From: Dinochytrium kinnereticum
Taxonomy: Eukaryota > Chytridiomycota > Chytridiomycetes > Chytridiales > Chytridiaceae
Assembly: GCA_027604005.1 (NCBI GenBank)
Contig: JADGJT010000207.1
Span: forward strand, 1-38,320
Reading direction: 5' to 3'
DNA length: 38,320 bases
Shown: in pieces, positions 10,435 to 20,620 of the stretch
Layout of the letters: every line of letters begins with the position of its first letter
How positions within the stretch are numbered: position 1 is the first letter of the stretch
Made by a program: the position numbers and the translations under genes
Notes under the pieces: model-generated
The model's database searches: none
Told to the model about the DNA's origin: nothing
The model's input: the letters and a program-made list of their open reading frames with translations, nothing else

Positions 10435-13400
10435 ATGATGCCGCAACAACAACCAGGGGATCGTCTTTCTTTATCAGCTCGGTCACGCTCAGCTCGATCG
10501 TCAAGGGAGAGGCGAAAGATGCGACCCGCCAGCACCTCCAGCATCTTCCGTGAGCCTTTGTAAGCTTGCTATTCATTCCTACAACAAACGCTGTGAGCAG
10601 TCATTTACTGATTCCATACTCTTTAATAGCGTCTCGGTTGGAGAGGACCCCAGCCAAGACCCATTAATGGTTGACGCCCCGGCCGCCGTCAAAGCTCGCC
10701 GCCCACACACCACCTCCGCCTCAACTCGACAATCTGGCACCCCAGCTCCCAATCCAACCACCCCTTCCGCGATCATAACAACCGCAAACTGCAAGACTCG
10801 CACCTTTCCCCGCCAGCAAAAACGTTTGGACCGTGTGAGAGCTTTAGAAACCGCGATGAAGGTCGCCTCAACTGGTGGAATCGCGCTCATGGACGGCTTT
10901 GACGATATGGTTGGGACTACGGAGCATGTTCAAGACAAACGACCGGCCCCCCTTCCAAACCTCCGTGACCCGGTATCCACTCTGGCAACAAAAGCTCTCC
11001 TTCAAGACCTGGAGCATGGCGGAGGATTAACCCTTGAACAAGCTGCAGTCATCCGCAGGGTGATGACAGCGGGAGACAAGCATCGACGTAAGCTTGTTGC
11101 ACAGCTATCACTGGTGGTGGCGAGAGGGTCTATCACTCAAGCCAGGGCGACGGACGCAACGTCGATTCAAGCTTCCGCGGAAGCCGCGAGTCGTGCTTTG
11201 GAGAGAATGAAGGTAGAGCCTCCTGATAGATGCTATCCTCCCCGAAGCGCTGTGGCAGCCATGTCGGAGGATGAGAGGGCGAAGATAATCCGATCGAGGA
11301 GTACATGGACTCCGCGAGGTCGTATTGCATCGTCAAGGTCTAGGAAAACCGAGGAGGACGGGGAATACGTAGAGGAGTGGAAAAGGGAAGATGAAGAAGG
11401 CGATGAAGTTTCGTTGGATGGAGATAGACGTGCAGAGTCAAGAGTCTCAGTGAGCATCCCCATGTCCTCAAAGCCATCGTTACAAGAAAGACGGCCTGAA
11501 CCACCACCGCCTATGTTTCAAATTTCAGTGCCTCGAGGGGGATTTTCCGGCGGTGAATATGACGATAATGACAGTGACGGAGGGGTTCCGCTTATCTACG
11601 TGCAGAGCGAATCTGCGAGCGAGTTAAAGATCACTGTTCCCAATCTGTCTTCACCCCTACCACAACCCGACAAATATGGACTGCAATCATCAAGTTTTTC
11701 TCACTCAGCGTCGCGCCTCTCCGTGAGTCCTTTAGCCTCACGATCCTCCTCCTTCTCCCACATCTCTTCAAATGAGACGGATGATAGTCTCAAGTTTGAT
11801 TTTCCTATCGTTAAGCCTGAGGTTCAAGGCACTATTGGTGAAGTTGATGAGGAAGAATCGAATGATGTCGATGGGGTACCCAAGATAGTCATTGATGACA
11901 ACTCCCCGGCCTCCTTTTACATGTCATCTGTATTCAGCGACGAACGCACAAGATCCCGATTAGCATCTCGTCAGAACTCTGTCCAACAGCAGTCCCGTCA
12001 ACCTTCAATCATTCAACACTCACATCAAAACTCTATCTTTCAATCCCCATCCAGCAGACCAGACGGGCGACGACGCGATTCCGTCACATCTTCCGTCGAG
12101 AATGACAAGCCCCCAAAAAAATCGGGTCGCCTTACCGCTTACTCGGGTAACGATAGTGCACGCGAGCTAGGCATAGACGAAGACGATAATAGCGGTGGAT
12201 CCGAGTCCTCTGGAGATAGTTCCGGCAGCGAGACGGATGGGCAGTCTAGTCATGCGTCATCTCGGCGAACCGGGCTAGGGAAGACGGCGTTTGGAAGGAA
12301 TTTGGGGATAGGGCTGAAGATTAATACAAAAGTGAAGAACCCGGCTGACCTTCCTACTTCGAAGCGGAAGAGAGGCTCGCCAATGTCTGCGTTGAAGTTT
12401 TACAGAAACCCAAAGTCACCTTACGCACCAAAGGAGGATTGGGAAGTGAGTGTCAACCAAGGTATCTTCTCTCACCTCTAAAGTTATTCGTTCTTTCCTA
12501 CATTCAATGAAAACGCTAATTATATTCTTTGTTAAGCTGAAGAAGCTCTGAAAAATATGAACAAAAAGAAGAAGAAGAAAAAGAAGGCATCCAAGTTCAT
12601 AAAGCGGTATGCGCATCTTATCGACGACAAATCTGGCCTAGGAGGAGATCCCGACGCCCAGTTTAACGAAGACGCAATCGCAGAGGCGGAGATGAGAAGA
12701 GGTACTTCACATAGGACCCTTCTTTTCTGTATCCTCTGCTTCATGCCTTAACTTACTATGCCAATTTCTATCAGTCCTCCGAAACCTCCAAAACTGGGTC
12801 CGCTCCGTCATGGGTGAACCCGACCAGCCCCAAAGCCTACCAGGAGCTCCAAACACAACCCCAGCATCCGCCTTTCCTCCAACTTCTGGAAGCCCAAATC
12901 TCTCCCTCTCTCCGACTCCAGGCTTCCGCGGCCACCGTCGATCGCCCTCCATAGGAGAACCCTCCATCAGCGCCTCTAACCTTAACTCTGTGCCTTCAAT
13001 GGCTGACTCTCTATCTCCAATGGTTGGTCGAGAATTCGAAGATCTCCTCGCGCTAAGTCCCTGGAAACCCGTTATGATGGAACGAGGAAGAGATCGCGCC
13101 GCAATAATAGCAATTGAGACAGACCCTCCAGAGCCAATGCTTCATAGAATAAGAATGAACGGATTGGTTGAAGCAACGGTTGAGGCTGCCACTGCAGCGT
13201 TTGCCAACGCAAATAAATCCATCATCAAGTCAGGAGAGAGCATCTTGAAGGATTCCAGGGATGAATCACGATCACTTTCAACCGTTCAATCCACACAACC
13301 CGAACGCTCCGTCCTGTCCGCGACAGGTATCTTTAGCGGGATAAGAAGGAGCGTGAGTAAGTCATCGGATTTTAATGGAGGCGAAGGTGAAGGCGAAGGC

Positions 13401-14479
13401 GAAGGGGAGAGAATGGGCAGCCCTAAAGATGGTTCGAAGACTCGTGCATCATCGGCAAAGTTGCCGACGTCTTTAGTGGTTTCGTCGACAATATCTGGGA
13501 CAGAATCTAGGCCAGTGTCCGGAAAGCCATCAGTTACTTCTCGGTGGAAAGGTGGAATTATGCTGGGTTTGTTATGACCTGTTTACACATTTTTTTACCT
13601 GCTTATGGCATTTTCATTTACTTACAGGCTTTGTTTGAAATTAGGTGACCACCTTCGCGGACACCCCAAAACCATTCGACGTAAGTTGAACGATAAAACA
13701 GTTTCTGCCTCTCGAATGTCATATCCTTTTAAACATGAATATGAAATATTTTACTAACGTAAATAAAAGCGCCATTTTCTACAAGCCCTAGAGTTATTCA
13801 GCCGAGATTTTCCGCAACTAAAGAAATGCAAAAAGATTCGGACCTTGTATCAAAATCGACACTACAGGAAAGACGCGGAAAGGTAGGTTTTGCTTTAATA
13901 GCTAAAGGGAACTCGTTCAAGGCTAACAATATTTCTTCGTACGCGCAGAAGGAGGAAGGGTCAGGGGAGAAAGTGAAGATGAGTTGTCATTCATCACCTG
14001 GTTGGAAGAGGCGCAAGCTGCGCTTCCAGAAATTCTCTGGAGAAAGCAGTGGAGAAGAGGATACAGGGCACGGAGGTAGAAGACGTGGAGGAGCCGAGAA
14101 AGAGGAGCCGATTTCGCGATACGTTCCAGTCATCAAGACCATGCGATTGCTGGATCCAAGACCTGTGCTCGAAGACGCTTTACGGCTTCCAGGTGGATCC
14201 GGGACAGGTGCAATAGGCGGACAAGGATCTAATCAGATTTCGTCGATGAGTGCTTCGCCACGCACTTCTCTGTTCCCAAGATCAGCCGCCCTGCTTGGAA
14301 TTTTGAGGGCAGTAACATCGCCCCCGCCGTCTCCAGCCGTCGCGCCGATAGCTCCTTCCAAATCTTTAACCGTCAATACGGTGGGAGGAAAAGGAGCTGG
14401 AGGACCACCTGGAACGCCTCTAAAACAACCCACTGCATTGCGGTCTGCTCGTCCATCCGTGACTGTATTGGCTATTTGA
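10435..14479 (+). CDS. Large disordered Ser/Lys-rich protein, function unknown
   Basis: Modelled as seven exons: 10435-10559, 10630-12461, 12537-12701, 12775-13543, 13628-13680, 13770-13882, 13949-14479; about 1195 aa, all junctions in frame. No domain is recognised. Visible features are a helical region near residues 135-210 (LTLEQAAVIRRVMTAGDK), long acidic and Ser-rich disordered stretches, a KFYRNPKSPYAPKEDWEV segment, a run of eight lysines, a second helical region (RRVLRNLQNWVRSVMGEP), a GEGEGEGE run, and a basic C-terminal part. Such composition suits a nuclear or cytoskeletal scaffold, but that is speculation. The donor of exon 4 (CG/GTGGAA at 13544) is the weakest junction. Two separate genes split near 13600 are an alternative. 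The 66-nt intron 13883-13948 contains no in-frame stop. Confidence 0.65.
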
Positions 14480-14970
14480 TAAATACATCTTCTCATCAAC
14501 CAGCGGTGATAGATCTATATCTTTTTAGTTAATAGAAAAGAATAAAAAAGACCTCTTGGTGTGTCGAATGTGCCGAATGAACTAACCCCTCCATCCGTCA
14601 CCCATCCGCTGTAATTTACAACGTCCATTGGACCATCTGCAATGTGCATCCAAAGCAATGTGAATGGGTAGAAGGGACGTGCAACCTTCATATTTTCTTG
14701 GTAACATTGACGCGTCACCCTGAACGCAGACGCGCTCCTCAACGGAAGCTTCAGGGAACACGCTCAGGGACGCGTCGCGCAACGGGCACACAGGCCCTGG
14801 CGAAAGCATCGCATAGGGAATGAACTGTAACTGCAAATCCACGCCAGGTGCAGGTAATAAAGAAAGTACTAAGCAATAATAAAGGCGAGGGTCATCCACA
14901 AATCAAGCGTCCATTCAGTGTTGGCCAAGAAGGACGTCCGTCATCAACCGGACGAACAGCTGCTGAAGGG
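14480..14970. other. Intergenic region upstream of the WSC gene
   Basis: Separates the disordered-protein gene from the WSC-domain gene. The frame of the WSC gene is open from 14848 but contains no ATG before 14971. No hydrophobic, signal-peptide-like plus-strand exon was found. A 105-codon minus-strand ORF at 14582-14899 begins with a hydrophobic stretch but has no family support. Confidence 0.45.
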
Positions 14971-17133
14971 ATGAGCGAGCCACGCTGCGTCCGTCCCATT
15001 GCCGCCGCCCCGGAGACTATTGGCAACACCTCCCCTTCGCAATGCATCAACACCTGCACAAGGCTCAGCCGAGACATCCTGTGGTGGGGCATTGAAGATC
15101 TGGGAACAAACAACAAATGGTGCTATTGCGCGCCGCCCAGCACAACATGGGACGACTTTGCCATGGCAGGGCTGTCTTGCAACCCGTGTGCTTCCAACCC
15201 CAGCTACCTCTGCGGGTCAGAGGGGAGCGTGGCCATGTACCCCCTGCCATCACGGGATCGTGGGCCTTTTACCGTTGTTCCCCCACCTGGATGGACTCCA
15301 GCACCTGCCCCTCCACCTCCACCACCACCTCCACCTCCACCTCCTCCACCTCCCCCTCCGCAATCACCTTCACCGAGACCTCCTGCCCCTGCCCCAGCTC
15401 CTGCCCCTGCCCCTGGTCCTCCTGCCCCTGCCCCCGCTCCTGGTCCTGACCCCCGGCCAACAGATCCAAATGTGACCGCACCTGCAGAACCGTCTGTGAC
15501 TGAGGTTCCCTCCGATGCATCAGTACCTTCAACCAGCATCTCGGTCGAATCACCCTCAGCGCTTGTGGCATTGATCACAGAAGGCATTAATCCATCCTCA
15601 ACCGATGCATTTGCTGGTTCGCTTATTCCTCCTTTGGTTTCATCAAGCGCCGGCCCACCTTCCACATCCCTACTCACCAATCAACAAATACCACCAGCTT
15701 CAGGATCACAAGACGCCCGGCAAGGTGGTGCATCGCCTCTGACGCTGGCCATTGCGATTACAGTGTCAGTGGTGGTGGTTGCTTCGATTGCTGCAACGAT
15801 GTATGTCATGTACAAGAGGTACAAGATGGGCTTGACAGTGAAGGATACGAGATGGAGAAGGCAGTCTGTCGGAGGGTCGGGAAGTCTACCTAGATCCGGC
15901 GGGAACTCGTCAGATTTATTGGTGCAGCCATCGGAGGCGGATAGGAATGGGGAGGGAGACATGGTGGCTCTGTCAAACCGTCATCCATCGCCCATCCTGG
16001 AACCCATTATCACATCATCGGCTGCTGGAATAGAGAGGGATAGGCCAGAGTCAACCGCCTCGGACTACTCTTACATATCCGACAACATGCTGGACATGTA
16101 CGCAACAGCCTCAGCCTCCACCGTGACGCCTTTTGTCATCAAGCACTCCGAGGAAATAAAGAGACCCGACCCAGTGTCGAGTTTCAGCCACTCGAAATAC
16201 GCAGCCCCCCCTATAACTCGAGCATCTTCAAACAATCTAAAGGTCAGGCATGTTCGCGACCTCACCACACAAAAATATCCGAGAATGCCAACGGAGGCAT
16301 CTAAGGACGATTTGGATCCCCATGTTGAGGACGACGGGCAGGGGACAGAAAAGGTCGGGCCCGTGTTGTTTTTGAAATCATCATCGGCAGAAACTGAAGA
16401 ATACCCGACAAAAGTTGGGTCTACCTTTGAAACTCTTTCCTCATCCACGCATACCCGTAAAGATCCCACAAAGATCGACTTTGGACGCCACCCATCTTCT
16501 TATGATTTCCCCGATAAGGACGGCGAAGTCTTTGTTGCTTCAACCACCAAAGATGACCCAGTCGTCAACCCGTCTCGAAGATATCGGCAAAGGGATGAGT
16601 TTACAAAGATTGAATTTCCTCAAGGAGGAGAGAGCCAGTCTTCGTCCCAGAGCAAAGTGGCCACAAAGATTGACTTTGAACAGCTAAGATACTCGCAGCT
16701 CGGTCATGAAAAGGAGAATGCTCTGAAAAAACCCACCACGATCAACCTCACCCAGCTGGCGCTGGATGGCGAGGGACCTCCACCAGTTCCAGAAAAAGAC
16801 CAGGAGCCAACCCAACCCCGTCGAAGTCACCAATCCCGCGGCCCCCGCCGCTATGAACCACCTCCTCCCTCACCACAATTCCAACAACTGAATACTTCTT
16901 CCTCACGACGATACGTTACAACGTCTACCTCACCGATGCCAGCCTCACCGACCCCTTCAACTTTACCTGTAGCATGGACGGTAGGACAAAGATCCGAGGG
17001 GATGAGAGGTAGACAGGACGCGTCGGAGAATGCGAGATCTCCAGCGCCTGGGGTGATTGACCCAGCGACTGGTTTGGTGATGGCAAATATTGAGTATGAT
17101 GCGCCTCCGCCGAGGTATTCGATGCAGTTTTGA
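14971..17133 (+). CDS. WSC-domain single-pass membrane protein
   Basis: 720 aa from the ATG at 14971, one exon. Residues 6-92 form a WSC domain with its eight cysteines (C6, C25, C29, C51, C53, C70, C73, C81) and the usual ending CGSEGSVAMYPL. A proline tract (about 107-135) and a Pro/Ala then Ser/Thr-rich stalk follow, suggesting O-glycosylation. A transmembrane helix at about 256-281 (LTLAIAITVSVVVVASIAAT) is followed by a basic stop-transfer YKRYK and a cytoplasmic tail of about 435 residues. This layout matches fungal Wsc-type cell-wall sensors, which signal through Rho1 GEFs. The tail has a repeated TKI(D/E)F motif. Oddly, no signal peptide precedes the first cysteine, so a 5' exon is probably missing from this model. 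Confidence 0.85.
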   Translation: MSEPRCVRPIAAAPETIGNTSPSQCINTCTRLSRDILWWGIEDLGTNNKWCYCAPPSTTWDDFAMAGLSCNPCASNPSYLCGSEGSVAMYPLPSRDRGPFTVVPPPGWTPAPAPPPPPPPPPPPPPPPPPQSPSPRPPAPAPAPAPAPGPPAPAPAPGPDPRPTDPNVTAPAEPSVTEVPSDASVPSTSISVESPSALVALITEGINPSSTDAFAGSLIPPLVSSSAGPPSTSLLTNQQIPPASGSQDARQGGASPLTLAIAITVSVVVVASIAATMYVMYKRYKMGLTVKDTRWRRQSVGGSGSLPRSGGNSSDLLVQPSEADRNGEGDMVALSNRHPSPILEPIITSSAAGIERDRPESTASDYSYISDNMLDMYATASASTVTPFVIKHSEEIKRPDPVSSFSHSKYAAPPITRASSNNLKVRHVRDLTTQKYPRMPTEASKDDLDPHVEDDGQGTEKVGPVLFLKSSSAETEEYPTKVGSTFETLSSSTHTRKDPTKIDFGRHPSSYDFPDKDGEVFVASTTKDDPVVNPSRRYRQRDEFTKIEFPQGGESQSSSQSKVATKIDFEQLRYSQLGHEKENALKKPTTINLTQLALDGEGPPPVPEKDQEPTQPRRSHQSRGPRRYEPPPPSPQFQQLNTSSSRRYVTTSTSPMPASPTPSTLPVAWTVGQRSEGMRGRQDASENARSPAPGVIDPATGLVMANIEYDAPPPRYSMQF

Positions 17134-17689
17134 GAGGTTAAACGAATTATGGATGGTTTCAACTCTTTTGTCGTGGAAAGCTGTCGTTCCTTCATCATTC
17201 TTTAAACTTAGCCGCATCATTGTTTTTTTGTTGTTTTTTTTATACGTTGACTATGTTTCTCCTTATCAAGTATCACTATTATTTCTTTACTGCTTGACTA
17301 CTATTCGTTTGTTTTTGATTACTCTTCCCACCCTTTGTTTATTCCATAGATTATTACCTACACGCATTTCCAGGTGTGCCATTATCTGTCGCAATGCTGC
17401 TTCTGTTGAATATAGTTGTTTTTGTTTTTTTTTGCAGCATCAAGCCTTACGCGAGTCGGCAAGGCCGCAATTTTGAGTCGGCTTAAGATGGTGCGATTAT
17501 CATCTAATGTGTACAGATTGGCGGGAGGCTGCAGGCACGGAAAACCTTTTTTGGCGGCCAGGCGTTGGCTGGGCATGCTGTTGTCACGCATTTTCAAGCC
17601 GTCCAGCTTTGTTTTGCCTTGTGGGCACCAGCTAAATATTTTTTCCTGGACCTTTGTACTGTACTGAGATTAAGCATTGTCATTCTTGG
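17134..17689. other. Intergenic region, T-rich
   Basis: The 3' flank of the WSC gene is T-rich on the plus strand (17220-17430). It is followed by the 5' flank of the F-box gene. No gene or structured RNA seen. Confidence 0.45.
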
Positions 17690-19936
17690 ATGATAACGAC
17701 TGAACAGAGAGAAAGGGCCGTGATGACGGCCTCTCAAGCGGTATTCCCGACGCATAGAGCCACGTTCGCGAGAAAGGCTACTCAACGTCAACTGACGCTT
17801 CCTCCAGAGCTGATGGTGTGCATACTCGCTTATCTGCAAGATCCAGCAGATTTAATCACATGCGAACGCGTTTGCTGGGCGTGGCAATCCATTATCCTCA
17901 ACACATGCTCTTCCATCTTCTGGCCCTCACTTCGTGATTCCCTGCTGCCTCCCCTCCCATCCGCCCATCCGCACATCCCAACAGCATCATCACCACCACA
18001 ACAAGGCTGTCAACAGTCAGCCGTCCGCCGCCAAAAATCCTCAGGAGCCAGACCAACGAGGATCAAGTCTAGAGAGTATCTGCACCTTACTCCAACAAGG
18101 CAAGGCCCCAGTGAAGGGAGAACGCATCGTGTTCGTTTGAATGGCAACCTGCCCAGAGAGCCCGCCTTATCGACAGTCACAAGCACCACCCAGTCTCAAC
18201 AGCACCTCAATACTAAAGGAGATCATCACCTCACAGCTGAAGTAAAGGCCTTCCGAAGGTCGTGTGTTGCTGGCCTGCCGTGGTCGTTCCGCCAGTCTCC
18301 CCCCTCAGCAGTCAAGAAGGCTTGTCAATGGGATCAAACAGACAACTCCAATTCCCCTGCCATCCTTGGTGTTCAGGCAGCCACCGTCAGCCTGGTTGCC
18401 ATGGCTGACGCGCACCACCTCTGGGTGTGCTGCGAGACCTCGAAGGTTAGGATATACGGCACTACAACTACCGTCACCGCTGAAGCGTCGCCGCTGGGCA
18501 CACCTCACTTTCGCTGGATCTGTTGGGAGCCTTTCCACCCTTTCGAGCATCTGGGCTGCTCATTCCGTTTACCCGAACCCGTCAAAGTGTGCGGAACATC
18601 TCCTTGGCTTGTTCGCACTGAAGGATACGGGAGAGTAGCGTTGTTTGACCCGAGACCGTCTTCTGTGAGATTCAGATGTCTCCAACCTGCCTCTCAAAGT
18701 CATAGGCAGAATGGTTCTTCAAATTTTGTAAGTGGACGTGGCCTTACTGATCCTGAGCCACTGTTTCGATACACTTGGAATGGACAGTGGGATCCGGAAG
18801 GTAGAGATAGGGGTGGCCGGGACCTTGTGGTGGTTCGTGGTATGAGCATGGTGGTCGTTGGAGCTTGGGAGAATGCGCCGGTGTGGATGGTGAATCTTCC
18901 GTCGCTCTCGGATAGCATCAATACTGCATTAACGGAGACGCGTGGGGACGAGGCTTTTACAAAGGTCTGGGTCAACAGATGGATACAAAGGCAAGAAAAC
19001 GCGGATGGCCCTAAATGGGTTGCCTCGTCTGTTTCAATGTCGGATACCGCCGTCGCTATACTCTACCGCCCAGCAAGAACCGCAGATTCCTCAGCAGTCG
19101 AAGCAGCAATTGTCAAAGTCCTCTCAACCAGCAGCGGTAAATGTCTATTCGTTATTCGACTACCGTCGTCGGACGTTTGCACGATGGGGATAGGGGCCAC
19201 GTTTTCTGCAGATACCACACTATCCTTCATCACAATAGATGTTACAACCACCCATCTTCTCATTACAACCCGATATCAGTCTCCTGCGACCCTATCTAAG
19301 TCACGCTTCACAATCTACAGCCTCTTTACAGGAAAACCTGAAACGGCCATCACAATCCCTTCGGACTGCTCTATCCCATCGCACCCTACATCATCTATAT
19401 GTCAAGACGGTCAATCAATGCTGCTCGGAAACTCCACGTCGGCAATCTGTCTAAAGCCTCTCACGTCGTCGTCGGACGCCCTTCTGAAGTTATCTAAAGC
19501 GATGTCCGAGCGTCAGCCTCAGCCTCAAAATGTTACAGACGTTCATGACGCTGGGTTTTGGATGGTGGTTTCCAATCAAAAGACTTCGACTATTTCAAAA
19601 CCAGCGATGACCGCTCAAGTTTTGCCCTCGAAAGATTGGGACGCTGATGATGGACCCGGCGCGAGTCATTTCCTCACCGTGCTGCTTTTTACGGGATTTC
19701 TCATCATCTCCTTCTGTAATCCATGGGCTCTTCTCACTGGATTTATAGTGGCTCTTGAGCTTCTTTCGGTTGTTTTCGCCATATGCCTGGGAAGCAAGGA
19801 AGACCACAACCTTCCTCATGTTGAAGATGATACCGAAAGGCTCATACAGGCTGGAGAAGGCAAGGTAGAGGAGGATGTTAAAACAAAAGTTGTGTGGATT
19901 GGGATTCCAGTTGGATCTTTCATGGAGTTGATTTAG
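17690..19936 (+). CDS. F-box protein with C-terminal membrane hairpin
   Basis: 748 aa, single exon; the ATG at 17690 is the first in frame, and the one at 17723 is possible. An F-box lies at about residues 36-80 (LPPELMVCILAYLQDPADL...CERVCWAWQSII), the Skp1-binding motif of SCF ubiquitin ligases. The long middle part has beta-rich segments (HHLWVCCETSKVRIYG, WLVRTEGYGRVALFD, MVVVGAWENAPVWMV) that resemble a degenerate beta-propeller, but no WD motif can be counted. At about 659-703 two hydrophobic segments separated by NPW (HFLTVLLFTGFLIISFC and LLTGFIVALELLSVVFAICL) predict a membrane hairpin or tail anchor. That would place the ligase on a membrane, which is unusual for F-box proteins. Function beyond substrate recruitment is not visible. 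Confidence 0.8.
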   Translation: MITTEQRERAVMTASQAVFPTHRATFARKATQRQLTLPPELMVCILAYLQDPADLITCERVCWAWQSIILNTCSSIFWPSLRDSLLPPLPSAHPHIPTASSPPQQGCQQSAVRRQKSSGARPTRIKSREYLHLTPTRQGPSEGRTHRVRLNGNLPREPALSTVTSTTQSQQHLNTKGDHHLTAEVKAFRRSCVAGLPWSFRQSPPSAVKKACQWDQTDNSNSPAILGVQAATVSLVAMADAHHLWVCCETSKVRIYGTTTTVTAEASPLGTPHFRWICWEPFHPFEHLGCSFRLPEPVKVCGTSPWLVRTEGYGRVALFDPRPSSVRFRCLQPASQSHRQNGSSNFVSGRGLTDPEPLFRYTWNGQWDPEGRDRGGRDLVVVRGMSMVVVGAWENAPVWMVNLPSLSDSINTALTETRGDEAFTKVWVNRWIQRQENADGPKWVASSVSMSDTAVAILYRPARTADSSAVEAAIVKVLSTSSGKCLFVIRLPSSDVCTMGIGATFSADTTLSFITIDVTTTHLLITTRYQSPATLSKSRFTIYSLFTGKPETAITIPSDCSIPSHPTSSICQDGQSMLLGNSTSAICLKPLTSSSDALLKLSKAMSERQPQPQNVTDVHDAGFWMVVSNQKTSTISKPAMTAQVLPSKDWDADDGPGASHFLTVLLFTGFLIISFCNPWALLTGFIVALELLSVVFAICLGSKEDHNLPHVEDDTERLIQAGEGKVEEDVKTKVVWIGIPVGSFMELI

Positions 19937-20620
19937 ATTCCTCTTACTTATCATTCCCTCCATATCCTTATATTTTTGGCATAGAAGTTTTCCATCATTT
20001 TCATCCTAGCCACTCTTCTAAAGACCTCATATGTTATTGACTCTTAATTGCACCATCGAATAACCTCATGCATACTTTTCATCGTGAGGCACCAGAAATA
20101 AACGTCAAATTCTCCCAACTACCTTTACAATTACATTCGCATAAGTGCAACAGCTCATCTCTAGGAAGGTATCACGCTGGGCAAAAAAAAAAACAGTGGC
20201 AATACCTACGTTATTAAGATATCTTTAGTATTATTCCTGTCAGCACCCTGCAAAGATTCCGACCTTTTTTCAAGGATTTAGCACATAATGTAAAAAATTC
20301 TAATGTAATTAAGCACGTTTCGTTCGCTTTAAACACCTGCCATTTAGAATGGATTGATCTCATGATGCCTATTAGCCCATTTTTAAGACACAAGTTAGAC
20401 TTCAAAGGTTTGCCATACTTGGAGCACTAACTGAAAGCTTACAACGCGGAAGTTGCGTAATAGGGACCTGTTGATGAATTACTCCTTTCAAAACTGCGAC
20501 GAAGGGTGCAGGGTCTGTCTTTGGCGGTGGAGGACCTCCAAGTGCGTCGCGTCGACTCTTTCCGAATGTTCAAATTTGAAACTTCAAAAGAAAAAAGGAA
20601 ATAGCATCGAACCATTCGCC
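19937..20620. other. Intergenic region, AT-rich
   Basis: Lies between the F-box gene and the RCC1-type gene. AATAAA at 20097-20102 is a candidate polyadenylation signal for the F-box gene. The frame of the RCC1-type gene is open from 20453, but that segment does not look like a targeting sequence. No other gene seen. Confidence 0.45.

Noticed and set aside
14582..14899. Minus-strand ORF starting with a hydrophobic stretch, possible small secreted protein
   Set aside because: No family features, no clear promoter, and it overlaps the probable 5' region of the WSC gene; one hydrophobic start is not enough.
15204..15680. 158-codon Gly-rich ORF on the minus strand
   Set aside because: It is the antisense of the proline-rich tract of the WSC gene; its glycine runs are the complement of CCN codons.
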